DNA of 64,000 nt from Monilinia fructicola (GCA_008692225.1 VICG01000015.1:761001-825000); one strand, 5' to 3'. Positions 46,299-59,560 are shown, numbered from the stretch's first letter. Numbers and translations: made by a program. Notes: generated by a model from the letters alone, not told the origin.

Positions 46299-49049
46299 TC
46301 ACATCCAACCGCCCAATGCCTCCACCACCCAGTCCGCCTGCACTCCACTAACCTTCTTGGCCCAATTCTTCGTACTGAAAACATTTTCCAAAAACATAAT
46401 TGCCTCCAACTTCTTCCCCCACAACACACTCTGTGGATGAATCGTGACAATATTCTTCCCCTTCGTCGTGACAAAACTACCATCCGGCGCCAACGTTGCT
46501 GTCCGGTCCGCAAACGCTCTTAAAAATGCCTTGATCAAACATTCCGCTCGTTCGGGAGTTGCAGGTTCAAATGGCTGAGGATCAGGAGGAGGAAGAGCAT
46601 CGATGAGGCCGTGGGTTACGGAAAGTTGTCGCAGTTGCTTGCGGTTCATCATGGCAGATTTCATAGCTCGGGCGCTGATGTTGCGGGTTTTGCACCATTG
46701 GAAACGATTTGTGTTTTCGGAAGCGTAGCGTTGCATGGTTGTGAGATAAGTGAGGAGGTCGCCTTCCCGACGGAGAACATCGGCACGGTTGGCGTTCGCT
46801 TCTTCATCTTGTTCTTGGGATTTGGGTTGGATGAAAACTTCCGATTCGGCAGTTAAAAGAGAGATAACATCAATGGCATCGAGAACGCAATTAAATTCGG
46901 GGGATGAAGAGGCGATGAGAGCTCGGCCGTATGCAGCCGGAAGAGGGAAACTAGCCATCTTTTTACCATCAGGAGTTAGGTTGCCTTCATCGTCAAGGGC
47001 TCCCATAGCATTGAGTTGGAAGATAGCATTCTTCATAGCGTCAACGTCTGGCGAATCCATAAGAGGGAAATTGATGACATCTTGAACTCCACGAGCTTTC
47101 ATCTTGAGCACTGCTTCGAGAACATCGCAGCGGAGAATTTTCAGGAATCTCGTCCTGAAGCCAGGACTCATATTCGTCTTTACCATATGCTCTCCAACAT
47201 TTACCAGGTGCCTCACGACCAGCACGACCCATTCTTTGAAGGGCTGACTGTTTAGATATTGGTACGACAAGCAAAGATTCCATTCCCAACTTTGTGCGGT
47301 ACTTCTTGACCTTAGCTTTACCACTATCGACGACATATCGTACACCAGGAACCGTGACCGAAGTTTCCGCAATGTTGGTAGCCAAAACAATTTTTCTCGT
47401 TCTGGGCTCTTTAACTGGATCGAAAGCCAACTGTTGGGCCTCTGGTGGAAGAGCACCATATAATGGAATAACTTTAATTCTTGGCACTTCTTTGCTCAGC
47501 GATTCACCAAGTGCCTCAAGTCTAGCTTGCATATATTCGATCTCTTCTTGGCCAACTAGAAAAACAAGTATATCTCCAGGAAGGGGTTCCGTAACATGTA
47601 TACTTGCAATCCTTTTAAACATGGTTTCTTGATAATTACTAGGGTCAGCCGGTTTGTCGTAGTATAATTCGACCTTGAATTTTCTACCCTTGACTTCCTC
47701 AATGGCGACGCCAGTGTCTGATTTTTCAGAATCTTCTGTTCCACTCAATTCGACATGTTCCGCCTGCCCAGACTTGATAGCCAGCATTGGCCTGGCTGCT
47801 TCGATGACTTTCTCGTTCTTCACAAGATGTGATGCAAATATCGAGCCGTAGTTGTTACCCGGTCGATAATTGGGATGTGATTCAGGGTTTGCAAAGAATG
47901 CCTCGTAACCTCCCAAGTCAAGAGTTGCACTCATAATAACGACTTTCAAAGGAATACCACCACGGCCTTTCTTATCCCCGTGAACTATTTGCCGAAGGAA
48001 TCCAGCAATGAGATCTACATCGACACCCCTCTCATGAATTTCATCAATGATGACAGCACTGTATTTCCTGAGATGTGGATCATGGACCATTTCTTGAAGC
48101 AGAGTACCCTCAGTAACAAACTTGATCTTCATTCCAAGAGGTGTGTTGGTATCAAAACGAACGGAATAACCGACTTTTCCAGGAGTATTGGTACGTTGAT
48201 AACCCAGGGCAGATCCCATTTCAGCAGCAACACGACGGGCTAAAGTAATTGCAGCAACACGGACGAGGTTGAGTGATAGCAATCACTCCACCAACTGCGA
48301 TTTCTTCTTCTTGACCCGCAGCATTCTTGATCTTTACCTTCTGCTTTTTGCACCCAAGGCTCGTCATGTATGAATTGAGGCAATTGGGTACTTTTTCCTG
48401 AACCAGTTTCTGCAGTCAAAAGAAGGACATCCTTGTTGCGCAAATCGTTCTTGAGATCGACCACTTTCTTGTATACTGGAAGCGATTTTCGAAATGGTTC
48501 CAGCTCCTTAGCCGTCTTTTGTAAATGCCTGTCCGGAACCGCATTTTTCACCTTGTCGAATCCACCTCCAGACATCCGACTTTGTCCACGTTGGCCTTCT
48601 TTTTTGTCTCCAGAAAATTTGACTCCATTCGTTCCATTCGTTCGATTTCCTACGCCATTGGAAGCTCCAGCGCCCTTTTGAATCTCCTTCTCGCCCATTT
48701 CTGCACCATGTCCACCCTCCCCATCCACCAGCTTCACCAACTTCGCACCATTTCCGTTGGCATAAGCCACATTACCCGACACCGCCACCGACTTCTTCCT
48801 CTTTGCATCTCCTTTTTCCAATTTCGGGCTCCCATCTCTCAAGCGTTTCGTACCCTTAGGTTTCGTCAATTGCGATTGCGATTGCGGTTGCGACTGCGAC
48901 TGCGACTGCGACTGCGACTGCGATTGCGACTCCTTTCCCCCCACCCCCTTGTCTCCCTTCCCTCTCGCACCAGAATTGCACGCCCTCTCCACAACCTCAG
49001 GCGCCCCATCACCATCATCCCCAAACCTAATGAGGACCTTTTCCGGCAT
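46299..49049 (-). CDS. DEAH-box RNA helicase, Dhr2/DHX33-like; three frame breaks
   Basis: ATP-dependent RNA helicase, most like the ribosome-biogenesis DEAH group, though the exact orthologue is inference. Start at the first ATG in the frame (49049, MPEKVLIRFGDDGDG). A low-complexity Ser-Gln repeat and a basic N-terminal region (about 200 residues) precede motif I LLTAETGSGKSTQLPQF, Ia TQPRRVAAITLARRVA, II IIDEIHERGVDVD, III VIMSATLD, then VLATNIAETSVTVPGVRYVV and QRMGRAGREAPGKCWRAY (V and VI), the winged-helix/ratchet region (RCDVLEAVLKMKARGVQDVI) and the OB-fold end (WAKKVSGVQADWVVEALG). Frames change at an A-run near 48345, near 48275 (one extra C) and at AAAA near 47138 (one extra A); each correction joins conserved motifs exactly. 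Corrected size is about 915 residues. Confidence 0.82.
48870..48930. repeat. coding hexamer repeat (GCGACT/GCGATT)n
   Basis: About ten hexamer units inside the helicase gene encode the Ser-Gln run. The last units are perfect and the outer ones have diverged. Confidence 0.9.
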
Positions 49050-49500
49050 GTCGACCTCTAAATCCCAAGGGTGCAAGTCCCACGCGCCGGCACCACGCCC
49101 AAATCGTCGAAAACACCCTCCGCAATCGGGAAAATATCAATCCAAAACAGTCAACCTCCAACCTCCAACCACAAGCCGCACGAACGAACGAACGAACGAG
49201 CAATGAACCGAACCGAACCAAACCACCAAACGTCCGGACAAGAACAAAACGTCCCCCGTCCTCCCAACGCAACGCAACGCAACGCCCTTCCTCGCGAGAA
49301 GAATAAAAGATTTCCGATCCAGTGCGCCGAGCTCCCAACGACAGAGAGTCTCCGAGAACAGTACGCAGACAAAGCGGATGCGATGAATCACAAGCACGCG
49401 ATAAGCATCGGTATCATTTAATCAACTACAGTAATTATAACATTTTTTTCTCACTTTCTGCCGGCGCACCCACACACCGCCTTTCCCTTCAGACGTAAGA
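49050..49500. other. 5' flank of the helicase gene
   Basis: Promoter and leader side of the helicase. It contains a (CGAA)n run near 49183-49198 and a (CGCAA)n run near 49267-49283. No other gene. Confidence 0.4.
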
Positions 49501-49798
49501 GTTGCAGCCACAAGTTTTTGTACCAAAACCTCTATTTTTCCACTTTTTCATATCTTTGATAACTTTTGAAATATTATAAAAATCTTATTATTAAAAATCT
49601 AATGACATTTAAAAACATATATAAGCAATGATTGAGAATCATACAAAAACAATCTAATTTATTTTCACAAATTTTTTAATAAATTATCAATTATATAAAC
49701 TCAAATAATATAAATTTTTCCAATTAATAATCGCCTATTTTATATAGGAAAAGCGTTAATTATATATAATCGAGCTCCCTATATTATACACGCCCCTA
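49501..49798. other. very AT-rich DNA left of MITE copy 2
   Basis: Almost no G or C from about 49540 to 49740, TpA-rich, no open frame of interest. Probably RIP-altered or decayed repeat DNA. Confidence 0.5.
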
Positions 49799-50053
49799 CT
49801 TGGTGTTGTTTTTGGGTCTATGCCGGGGTAAAAATCTATAAAATAGTATACCTTTTAAATTCTTTTTTATATATTATAAAACTTTCATTTTTAAGAATTT
49901 AAATATACTAAACGTTTATTTTTTAACTTAAATAATACTATAAAGTATTTTTTTATAATTTTTAAATAGATTCGTTAATTTAGTATAATTTTTTAAAATA
50001 AATTCCGTTTTCAGTTAATTTTTAGCCCGGCATTGACCCAAAACAACGCTAAG
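49799..50053. mobile_element. MITE-like TIR element, copy 2 (255 bp, inverted relative to copy 1)
   Basis: Same family as 18207-18457 but in opposite orientation, alignable end to end by eye. TA flanks at 49797-49798 and 50054-50055. The left terminal repeat has diverged (CTTGGTGTTGTTTTTGGGTC) and the right one nearly matches copy 1. Many differences between the copies are C-to-T or G-to-A, several of them CpA to TpA. Confidence 0.9.
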
Positions 50054-50210
50054 TATATCTTATACGTTTTAACATTTTCGAAAGTAAATAATTATAAATT
50101 AATTAATTATCAAAACAATCTAAAATTTTATATAAATAATATTAAAAATAATAGGTTATAATATTAATTTTTAAATACAAAATATTATATTATATTAAGA
50201 TTAAAATTGA

Positions 50211-50940
50211 TAAAAAGTAATAAAGTAATAAAATAAAAAATAAAAATAATAAAAAATAACAAAATAACAAAATAACAAAATAACAAAATAACAAAATAAC
50301 AAAATAACAAAATAACAAAATAACAAAAATAACAAATAACAAAATAACAAAATAACAAAATAACAAAATAACAAAATAACAAAATAACAAAATAACAAAA
50401 TAACAAAATAACAAAATAACAAAATAACAAAATAACAAAATAACAAAATAACAAAATAACAAAATAACAAAATAAAAAATAACAAAATAACAAAATACAA
50501 AAAACAAATAATAAAATAATAAAATAATAAGATAATAAAAATAATAAAATAATAAAATAATAAAATAATAAAATAAATAAAATAATAAAATAATAAAATA
50601 ATAAAATAATAAAATAATAAAATAATAAAATAATAAGATAATAAGATAATAAGAAGATAATAAGATAATAATAAAATAATAAAATAATAAGATAATAAAA
50701 TAATAAAAATAATAAATATAATAATAAGATAATAAAATAATAAGATAATAAAATAATAAAATAATAAAATAATAAGATAATAATAATAAAAATAATAATA
50801 TAAAAATAATAAAATAATAAAATAATAAAATAATAAAATAATAAAATAATAAAATAATAAAATAATAAAATAAAAATAATAAAATAATAAAAATAATAAA
50901 ATAATAAAATAAAAAATAATAAAATAATAAAATAAAAAAT
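50211..50940. repeat. long (AAAATAAC)n and (AAAATAAT)n low-complexity block
   Basis: Octamer units AAAATAAC from about 50262 to 50490, then AAAATAAT and AATAAG variants to about 50940. The minus-strand open frames of repeated Val-Ile-Leu-Leu-Phe-Cys-Tyr-Phe are artefacts of an 8-bp repeat lacking stops in any frame. Confidence 0.95.
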
Positions 50941-51590
50941 AAAAATTTTTTTTAAAGAATTACATTTTGTTTTTTAGTATTTTTTATTATTGATAGTTTG
51001 ATATTTGTATCTTATATTTCCTAAAAATATTATAATTCAATTTTTATATCGAATTCTAAAAACAACAAATAAAAAAGATTTCAGATAAAAAGAAAATAAG
51101 TAAACAAAGTATCATATTATAATAATAATATTAATAAAAATAAACTTTAATAAGACAAATCTATAACAAAATAATATAAAAATAGTTATTAATTAAAAAA
51201 ATTCATTTAAAACTAAATTTAAATAATCATTAAGAATTTAATATAATGTAAAAAATAAAATTAAATTAAAAGTAAAGAATATAATTATATATTATATTTT
51301 ACAAGATGATGTATTTTCATTATTATCATATAAACTCATTATATACAAGTTTTTTTTCTAAAAATAAAAAAATTATATAATTGTTTGAAATAAAAATTTT
51401 CATAGTTCAAGTTGTTAATTTTCTATAACGATTAATAAGGTTATACGCAAAATAATGCTAATATCAAAAGATAAATTCTCTACATTTGATATTGAATCGA
51501 ATTTTATAATATACCTTTGATTTCCTTTCATCATTTTATTGATTGATACTAATACTACTAATACTAACACTAATACTAACACTAATAACC
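50941..51590. other. very AT-rich DNA
   Basis: Continuation of the AT-rich island with dense TpA. No gene or element end found. Confidence 0.6.
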
Positions 51591-51892
51591 TTCCGCCAAA
51601 GATATTTATTTATTCATGCTCAAAGTCTAATGAGGATGGCGTGCGGATTGAATTTTTTGAATCTTTTTATCACGTCAGACTCAATATCTTCGAGTAGGTA
51701 TTTGTACAAATAAGGTTATTAGTGGGTTAATCAACTGCGAATTGATGAGCATTCAACCGAAGAGGATCTTCCATCCTTTCCTCTCCTTTCCTCTCCCCTC
51801 AAGAATCACCGCATTATTTCTGTACCGAAATATAGTGCAATCAAGTAACACAGTAAAGCCCATCTTCATCAAAGCTACAGTCAGTATTGAAT

Positions 51893-51977
51893 TTATCTAT
51901 CTATCTATCCATCCATCCATCCATCCATCCATCTATCCATCTATCCATCTATCCATCCATCCATCCATCCATCCATA
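51893..51977. repeat. (ATCC)n / (ATCT)n microsatellite
   Basis: About 20 tetramer units, mostly ATCC with interspersed ATCT. Confidence 0.95.
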
Positions 51978-53650
51978 ACGCTATATTTCGCCTCTCACCG
52001 AAACGTCCACTGCGTAGAGCACATCATTCCCGCCAACACACCAGCAACGCCGACTGTGCCGCCGCCGTCGTCTTCCGCAACGAGCGTCGCAATTCCAAGC
52101 GAGCCCGCCGCGTTCGCGCACCGTGTCGCAGAGTGATGCTGCATCCGAACAAGCCTTCCTTCCACGCGACGCAAAAGACGCAAACCTCTACCTGTTGCCG
52201 TCTTCCCGCGATGCCCGAAGCGAGAATCGGGACTCGTTTCCACACGCCAGTGCGTGCAATCGAGTAGCGACCGACGGTGTGGTTGCCGCTCCGGGAACTT
52301 CTCGCGCTCCAATCCCACGGGGGCTTACCCTGCCCAGGTGGATTCGACGTGTGGCCGATCCTGCCATGGAGCTTTGTGCGAGCGCGGCTTGTTCTGCCCC
52401 ATTATGGATGTTCTCCAGGGCCATGTAGTCCTCCAGCTGTACAATCCTGAAACGTGTGTCGGATTTAGCGGATATATATATATATATCTGGCTCCTTCCC
52501 CTGGTCCTCGCTCCTCCCTGGTTTTGGCCTCCCTCCTAGTCCCCGCTCCTTCCTGTATCGGCTCCTGAGAAGCATCCCATTCCCAGCTCCCAACAAGCAC
52601 CCCATCACCAGCTCTCGAAGAGCGCCCCCAAATCCCTACAAGCACCAACGAATCCTTCCACCCAGAGGTGAAAGGCCAAAGGCAAAAGTGGAAAGGGTGT
52701 AAAAAGGTGCCGTGAAAAGAATAAATGCTCAAAAACACCCGATAAAACCTGCGAATATATATATATATATATATATACGGCTCCTCTCTCATAGTTGGCT
52801 CTTCCTTCCTCTTCATAGTTTACAGCATCATTGAAACTATTCGTTGCCCTACACAGTCTCCGCTCCGTGACAGAAGCGGAAGATCTCGGTTAAGCGAACG
52901 TGTCTACAGTATGTCCCGCATTCTAGGGATAATTGGCATTCATTCATTCCGCCATCCATCCACTATAGTACCGTACCTACAGCACTCTATACAAGTAGTA
53001 ATAAAGTAGTAATAAAATAATAATAAAATAATAATAAAATAGTAATAAAGTAATAATAAAGTAGTAGAATAAACTAGATCCGAACAATGTTATAATGCAC
53101 AGAACCACGGTGGGTAAGGTTCATCAGTCAATCAACCTTGTTAGCCATATATTATGGTGACTAATTATATCACGATTAAGGCTGATCTTAATATAGATTT
53201 TGATTTTGAATTGATGAATTTTGCGGACTTATGTGAGTAGATATTTTGTATTTGAAGAGGAAGAGGAAAGGGAAGAGAAAAGGAGGGAATCCTGGAGCTT
53301 GTATTTGTTGTTGGTTTGAGACTAAGTTGACGATTAGATGGTATTCAAAGTCAAAGTGGTCATACATACGGATTCTTCACATCTATCTATGGAGAGTAAA
53401 TCGAAATAATCTTTTGGTTATTTTGTATTCGCTGCCGTGTCTGACTACCTATATGTATTAATGCTGGTTCAACCCAGTCATGGTGGAAGATCGCTATGAT
53501 CGGCACAATCACCATCTCAACCAAGAAATCCACAAAAAGCGCCCGCCCGCACACATGGAATCCCTGATCCAAACCTGGAACTCCTGTTCTCGCTAAAACG
53601 CCTTGCCTGCCAGGTCCATATATTCCGATCGATTCCCATGTGCGCATGGA
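51978..53650. other. GC-rich patch (51.99-52.45 kb) then intergenic simple repeats
   Basis: A sharply GC-richer patch at about 51990-52440 sits beside an AT-rich island. Overlapping frames exist on both strands (for example ANTPATPTVPPPSSSATSVA on plus) without a recognised domain or splice model. (TA)n runs lie near 52475-52485 and 52757-52778, (TAATAAAG)-like repeats near 52998-53065, and an A-run follows at 53654-53676. Confidence 0.4.
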
Positions 53651-53787
53651 AATTTAAAAAAAAAAAAAAAAAAAAATGACAAAGGGAAGCCGATGAGAAG
53701 AGGTCAAGTAGAAAGGATGTTATATTTGCAATCTGAGCTGTGCGCGTAGTTGTTCCGCTTTATCGATGGTGTTTATAATGGTCTCTC

Positions 53788-56098
53788 CTAATCAAACACA
53801 TTTACCGAACGTTCACCCTCTGCCTCTTCCTGCCGGAAACGCTCTTGTTGTATAAGAATTTGCTGTTGCTGTTGCATTGCCTGTTGCAGAGCTTGTTGCC
53901 GATTTGGCAAGGTAGCAGAATTGTCTGCATGGGGAGAGCGGCCGTGATAGTGGTAAAATTGGCTGGGGTGTTCTTGTTGAAGTGGTCTTACGGACCCGAA
54001 TGCAACCGGTCTATTTTGAGAATGAGGGAGGGTTGTTGGATACATATGACCAGTCGAGAATGGCGGATTTGTCGAGGACACGCTTGTTGGAGACATGTAA
54101 CCATTCGGATTGGTCGATTGTCCCAAGGAGTTGGTTGAGAGGGGTGTTGACTGTTGGTCTCCATTGTTTGTGGTAGATCCGACGGCTATTGCAGGTGATA
54201 CTCTTTCTGAATCTGAGTTATGCCGTACATTGTGTTGGAGAAGGGCTGTCGGGTACGTTTGTCAGCCGTGGGATGGGAATAGTGTAGGCTCTGGCGGAAC
54301 TCCCTGAACGTGGACGAGTCAATAGATGAGCTGATCTATGGACCCCAAGTCTGCCTCGGGAGATACGAACGTCGGGGTTCTGCGGCCTCCGCTGCCAACG
54401 GCCTTGACCATGTTGGTGATGTGCGGTCACCCGAGGACATGTTTTGAGCTTCCTGTGGATTTGGTCCACTGCCCACACGTTAGCTACTTTCCAGAGCAGG
54501 GCAGGTTGTGACGTACATTGAAAAAGAGGGGTTAGCTTCAGTAGTAGAACGGGCAGTTGAATGATGACGCCTTCGTATTTGTTCCTGCATCACCTGGCGA
54601 GCGTGCCTCATCATCACTTTCCTGCTAGATTCGGATGGAACTTTATCTCGGCAATACGGGCAAGTATCGTTCTCCTTGAACCATTTCTTGATACATATGG
54701 CTCCAAATATATGTTTGCACTTGGGTACACGTAGTGGCTGTTCGCTCACGCCTTCAGGGTTCTTGACTCCAAATTCATTGTAGCAAATGATACAAGCTAG
54801 GTGTGGTTAGTAAAAGAGGTAACGAAGCTTGACTCTGGACTTACTTCTCTCCTCCTTTGACAAATCATCAGGTTTCAGACTCTCAAGTGAAAGTAGAAAC
54901 TCCTTGGTAGGTAATCTCTTCTTCGCCTCTGCACTCCACAAACGACCACGCAGAGCAAAATCTGCGCCCTCGTCCGAATCACGAAGGTATGGAGTAAATC
55001 TAAGAAGTTCTTCTAGATCATCATCGGTGTCTCCAAACTCATCATCCTCGGTATCCGAATCTCTGGTAACATGAGGAGAGGGACCAAATCCGCGTTGAGC
55101 TTCAGCCAAAAGCCGACCTTGCCTAGCACTTGGCCGGCCCCATTCAGGACTGTTGGAAAGATTCGGATTACGAGAAGACACATTGCTCGGAAGGTTTTGT
55201 ACTGTCCACACACCGTTAGTCAACTGCCGTCGGCTCCTCGCTCTTGACTCGTAGAGAACATCCAACAGTAGAAATGCAGACGTGGGAAGAAAATGCTAGG
55301 AGCTGGCTGCAAGGATGATGATAGTATCTACAGGATCTTGCAATCCAGAAGGTATACTCACAAGCTTCCATCTCAGTAGCTACAGCATTCCGTCTCCGCC
55401 GTCGCTGAGCCACTTCAAGAATGTCAGCTTCCAGGTGTAGTTACAGCCGGTTAGGACGTATCAGAAGACTGCGGGCAGATGAAAAAGATCCCCTAGGGTG
55501 GACGAAATAAACGAGAGGATCGAATATAGAACTTACCTTGTGTTCTTGTAAGGTCTGACGGTCTATTGTCATCCATGAATTCTATATACGTTGGGTCGGG
55601 GTTATTGTTACGCGCAACATGATCTGGTTCGGGATACCTTGTCATAGTATTACTATCATCATACAAGTCACCCCACAGACTGGAGATGGGGGGAGTCCAA
55701 GGAGGAGGGTCGACATGAGGAAGAGGTAGGAAGCGTCTGCTACCCGGTGCTTGTGGGTCCAGATGTCCGGGATATGTGGCGCCCCGAAACAGTGGATCCT
55801 GAGACCAATGTGCGTAATGGCCATCATAACGTAAAGCCGCCGTATAATTTGTAGGCGGCATATCGCCTTGAGACGGACCACCATACGAAATCGGAGGCAT
55901 ATTGGAAGTGCCATGCGCCGAGGGGTTCATATTGTTGCCGTCTGGATAACTTGCCCTAGAATTTGTATGTGATGGGCGCCGTGTGTTGGCCGTCTGCATG
56001 CTATGTTGTGAAGCTTGAGGATGGGGACAACGAGAGACAGTAGGTTGAGATGGCAGAGGTGGAGCATATGGCATGTCGATATCGCTATCCTCCTCCAT
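53788..56098 (-). CDS. RING-finger protein (probable E3 ubiquitin ligase); 3' half frame uncertain
   Basis: Exon 1 (56098-55537, MEEDSDIDMPYAPPLPSQP..) is disordered and Pro/Asn-rich. Splices visible include 55536-55413, a short basic exon to 55362 (AQRRRRRNAVATEME), and 54844-54797 (48 nt). The exon before the RING has EEVDDDLEEL-like acidic stretches (DTEDDEFGDTDDDLEELLRF). The RING reads CIICYNEFG...VPKCKHIFGAICIKKWF..TCPYCRDKV: Cys pairs at both ends, a C-x-H pair in the centre, but Gly where the usual next metal ligand stands, a variant seen in fungal RINGs with HxFGxxC. Downstream exons are Ser/Pro-rich and end in a Gln-rich helix (QQALQQAMQQQQQILIQQE) and SVNVFD. The junction near 55362-55265 and frames in 54200-54480 do not resolve without assuming indels. 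Confidence 0.7.
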
Positions 56099-57890
56099 CG
56101 TATAATGGATTTATCTTATCGACCCCGCACTGACGTGTGATGTAAACTCGAATTAAGCTCCAAATGTTCAGTGACCGCTGGTAGAGAGGAGTAGGCTACT
56201 GGTAACGTATGAATGAATTGGAAAGTGCGTTATTCAAATGTCGCGCAGAGGTCAATGTACTCATGTCCCCATTTGACTCGACTTTATATGGTATTTGGTG
56301 TAGCTTTGAAGCCGTATGGATGGATGGATGGATGGATGGATGGATGGACGAGCAAGACCGTAGTAGGTATTGAAGTTGTGAGGGGAGGAGAACGGGCCGA
56401 GATAATTGGAGGGAGGACCTGGTGCAGATGGTTGCTGGTCAAGAGGTTGAATACTCCATCAAGAGTTGAACAACACAAATTGGTGGTAAGTTTAAGCAGT
56501 CGAGATTAATCACATAATTTCTACCTAGGTAGGCATGATAGAAATGTGAATTAATAATATCAAGTGAGAGATCAACTCCAGGGCTGTAGATAGATGGGTA
56601 CTAGGTCGGTCGGTCGGTACGAGCAGATCAGATCAGGTGAGGATGAGGACGAGGGACGAGGATGAGGACGAGGACGAGATGAGGACGGAGGATGAGGATG
56701 AGGATGGGAATTGGGTTTCGATGGGGGAGCTGACTTGAAGTTTGGATGGGCAGCAAACTAGGACAACAAGGACAACAACTAGTTTGTTGTCGTCCACTCA
56801 CAGTATAATCGAAGTCGAAAAGCTGGAGAGAGTTCTGGAATTATTTAATAGAGATAATAATAAATAAGGTGCCTAGGTAAGTACTGGACATCTTGGTAAG
56901 TACGTAGGTACATAAGTGCAAAGATGTACTGTACTTACCTAGTAGCTGGCAAGAGAGCCATCAGTGAACCCTTCTTTTAGATTATTACCTACTATTTACT
57001 GTACTAGATAGGTAAATTACCTGAATAGGCAAGTGCTTGAAAAGGTCCACGGGTATTAATGGATTGGATGGATTGGATGTGTGTGTGTATGTGTGTATGT
57101 ATGTATCCATGGATGTATGTGTGTATGTGTGTATGTGTGTATTTATAGTATGTACCTATGGTATCCATGGATATACCTAGTATGTACCTAGTATGTATTC
57201 AGCTTGCTTTTGTTCAAGTGATAAGTTAACCGCTACTGCTGCTACCGGAACACATCTATAAACCTTTTTCCAAGTTCTTTTGATATAACTTCAATAAGGA
57301 TTTGGAGGTATCCCAAGGTTATGTAAGCAGATAAGTAGATACTAGATACTAGATAGCTAGATAGATAGATACGTAGTTGAATAGTTAGCTAGTTTGACGT
57401 AGTTAAGCAATACTCACTTACCTAGGTACCTAGGTAGTTAAAGTAAACAACAAGTACTCGAGTAATAACTTGGAACTCTAAAAGACACCTACTAGGTAAT
57501 GGATGTACTGGCTGGTATGCATACGTAATATCGTGGAAGATGAATGAATGCAGAGAAATCGAGATTCCATTCATTACCCAGGGAATTTCCATTTCAAATT
57601 GGAATACCAAAGAAGAAAACATAACATGATCAATACCTCCAGCTGGGCATAACAAATATACTCTTGCTAGCACCTCCAGCTGCCCAGATGGTTCTAGACA
57701 GCCGTTCTTTGGACGGCTCAAAACAGATAATGCTAACAGTTGTAAGATGCTCAGGTGAATTGAGGGATGATGATCCAGTTGTTAAGATTTCAAGAGAGTT
57801 GAACGTAATAAAATAAAAGTATAGAAAACCTTGGAAACCTTAGAAAGCTTAGTACTTACCTACCTAGTATATACTTACCTATTTACCTAT
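56099..57890. other. intergenic with simple repeats
   Basis: (GGAT)n at about 56319-56347, (GAGGAC/GATGAG)-type repeats near 56640-56705, and GTGTGTATGTAT repeats near 57078-57150. Repeated CCTAGGTA motifs occur from 56860 to 57440. No gene. Confidence 0.5.
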
Positions 57891-58243
<353 letters not shown>

Positions 58244-58645
58244 CTACTAGATTTAATCACTAGATATAAATATTTTAATCCTTTTTTTAATTTATAGATC
58301 TAGCCTTAGAATAAATAAATATTAATTAATACTCGTAGACTTATATTTATAAATATCTACTTAAGGCTTAATTAAGAGTTAAAAATAATTAATACAAAAA
58401 ATATCTTAAATTTAGAAAAAAGTACTTAATTAAATAATATATAGATAAAATAGTAACCTTATATATTTATTAGTATTTAAATCTACGAGTATCGATATAA
58501 ATCTAGATTTAATAAGATATATAATTTTATAAATACTTATACCTAGGTAAGTACCTAAGTAGGTAAATAAGTATCTTATAAAGTAATTATTACTAATTTA
58601 ATTAAGGTTTATAACTATTATTCCTCCTCTTCTTTCCTTATCGAT
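58244..58645. other. AT-rich DNA between two arrays
   Basis: TpA-rich with no coding potential. Confidence 0.6.
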
Positions 58646-58749
<104 letters not shown>

Positions 58750-59560
58750 GGATTACGATTATAATATAGAGTACTCTCTCTATGAATATACTATGCTTAG
58801 TAGATTCGAGAGCAAAGTACTTAGGACTCTAGCTCTCTAGGTATATATATCATATACCTTAGCAAGTACCCCGTTGATCGAGTACCTAGGTATTTACCTA
58901 GGACGAGTAGTTAATTACATTTCGAGTATATTAATAACTATTATATATTATCTATTAGCTTAGGAACTTATACCTATCTAATATACTCTATAGTAGTTAT
59001 ATTCTTATAATTACTTTTATAATACTATCTAGGTATACCTACTTATATATACCTAGTACTTATTAATAATCGTATTTTTAATTCGCTCTTTAATTAGATT
59101 AATAAGTAAAGAGATACGTAGATAGGTTTATAATAAAGGTATTTAAGAAACTATTAAACGTTTCGAATAAGAATATTTATAATAGCGATTAATCTATTAT
59201 TAAAACGACTTTTAAAAAGATAATTATAAAATCCTTATATTATTTTATATTTCTCGATTTTAAAAAATATAATAAAAAGCTTCGTTTTTTTATTAAATTA
59301 GTTTAATATAACTAAAATAGATATTAATCTTAAAGATATATATTTATATTATAATTACTAATAATTTTAAATTAATTTAATTTATTTCCTTATATATAAT
59401 ATTATATATTATTTATATTTTCGCTAATCTTAATATAAGTAATAATTAAATGCCTTTCAATAGAAATACTATATTTATAGATTATGTCTATTAAATAAAT
59501 TATAAAAATAAAAATGAAAACTGGCTAGATGTCTCTAATAAGAGTACTAAGTACATATAG
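58750..59560. other. AT-rich, probably RIP-altered DNA
   Basis: Contains remnants such as TTTCGAATAAGAATATT and TCGATTTTAAAAAATATAA, dense TpA and almost no CpA, as left when duplicated DNA is hit by RIP. No element ends were identified. Confidence 0.45.

Noticed and set aside
48525..49061. 178-codon plus-strand frame with Leu-Arg repeats
   Set aside because: Antisense of the helicase N-terminus including its Ser-Gln hexamer repeat.
50185..50507. Three overlapping minus-strand frames of hydrophobic repeats
   Set aside because: Artefact of an 8-bp repeat; no start context or coding signal.
50211..50940. CRISPR-like array
   Set aside because: Direct repeats are contiguous without unique spacers; eukaryotic simple repeat.
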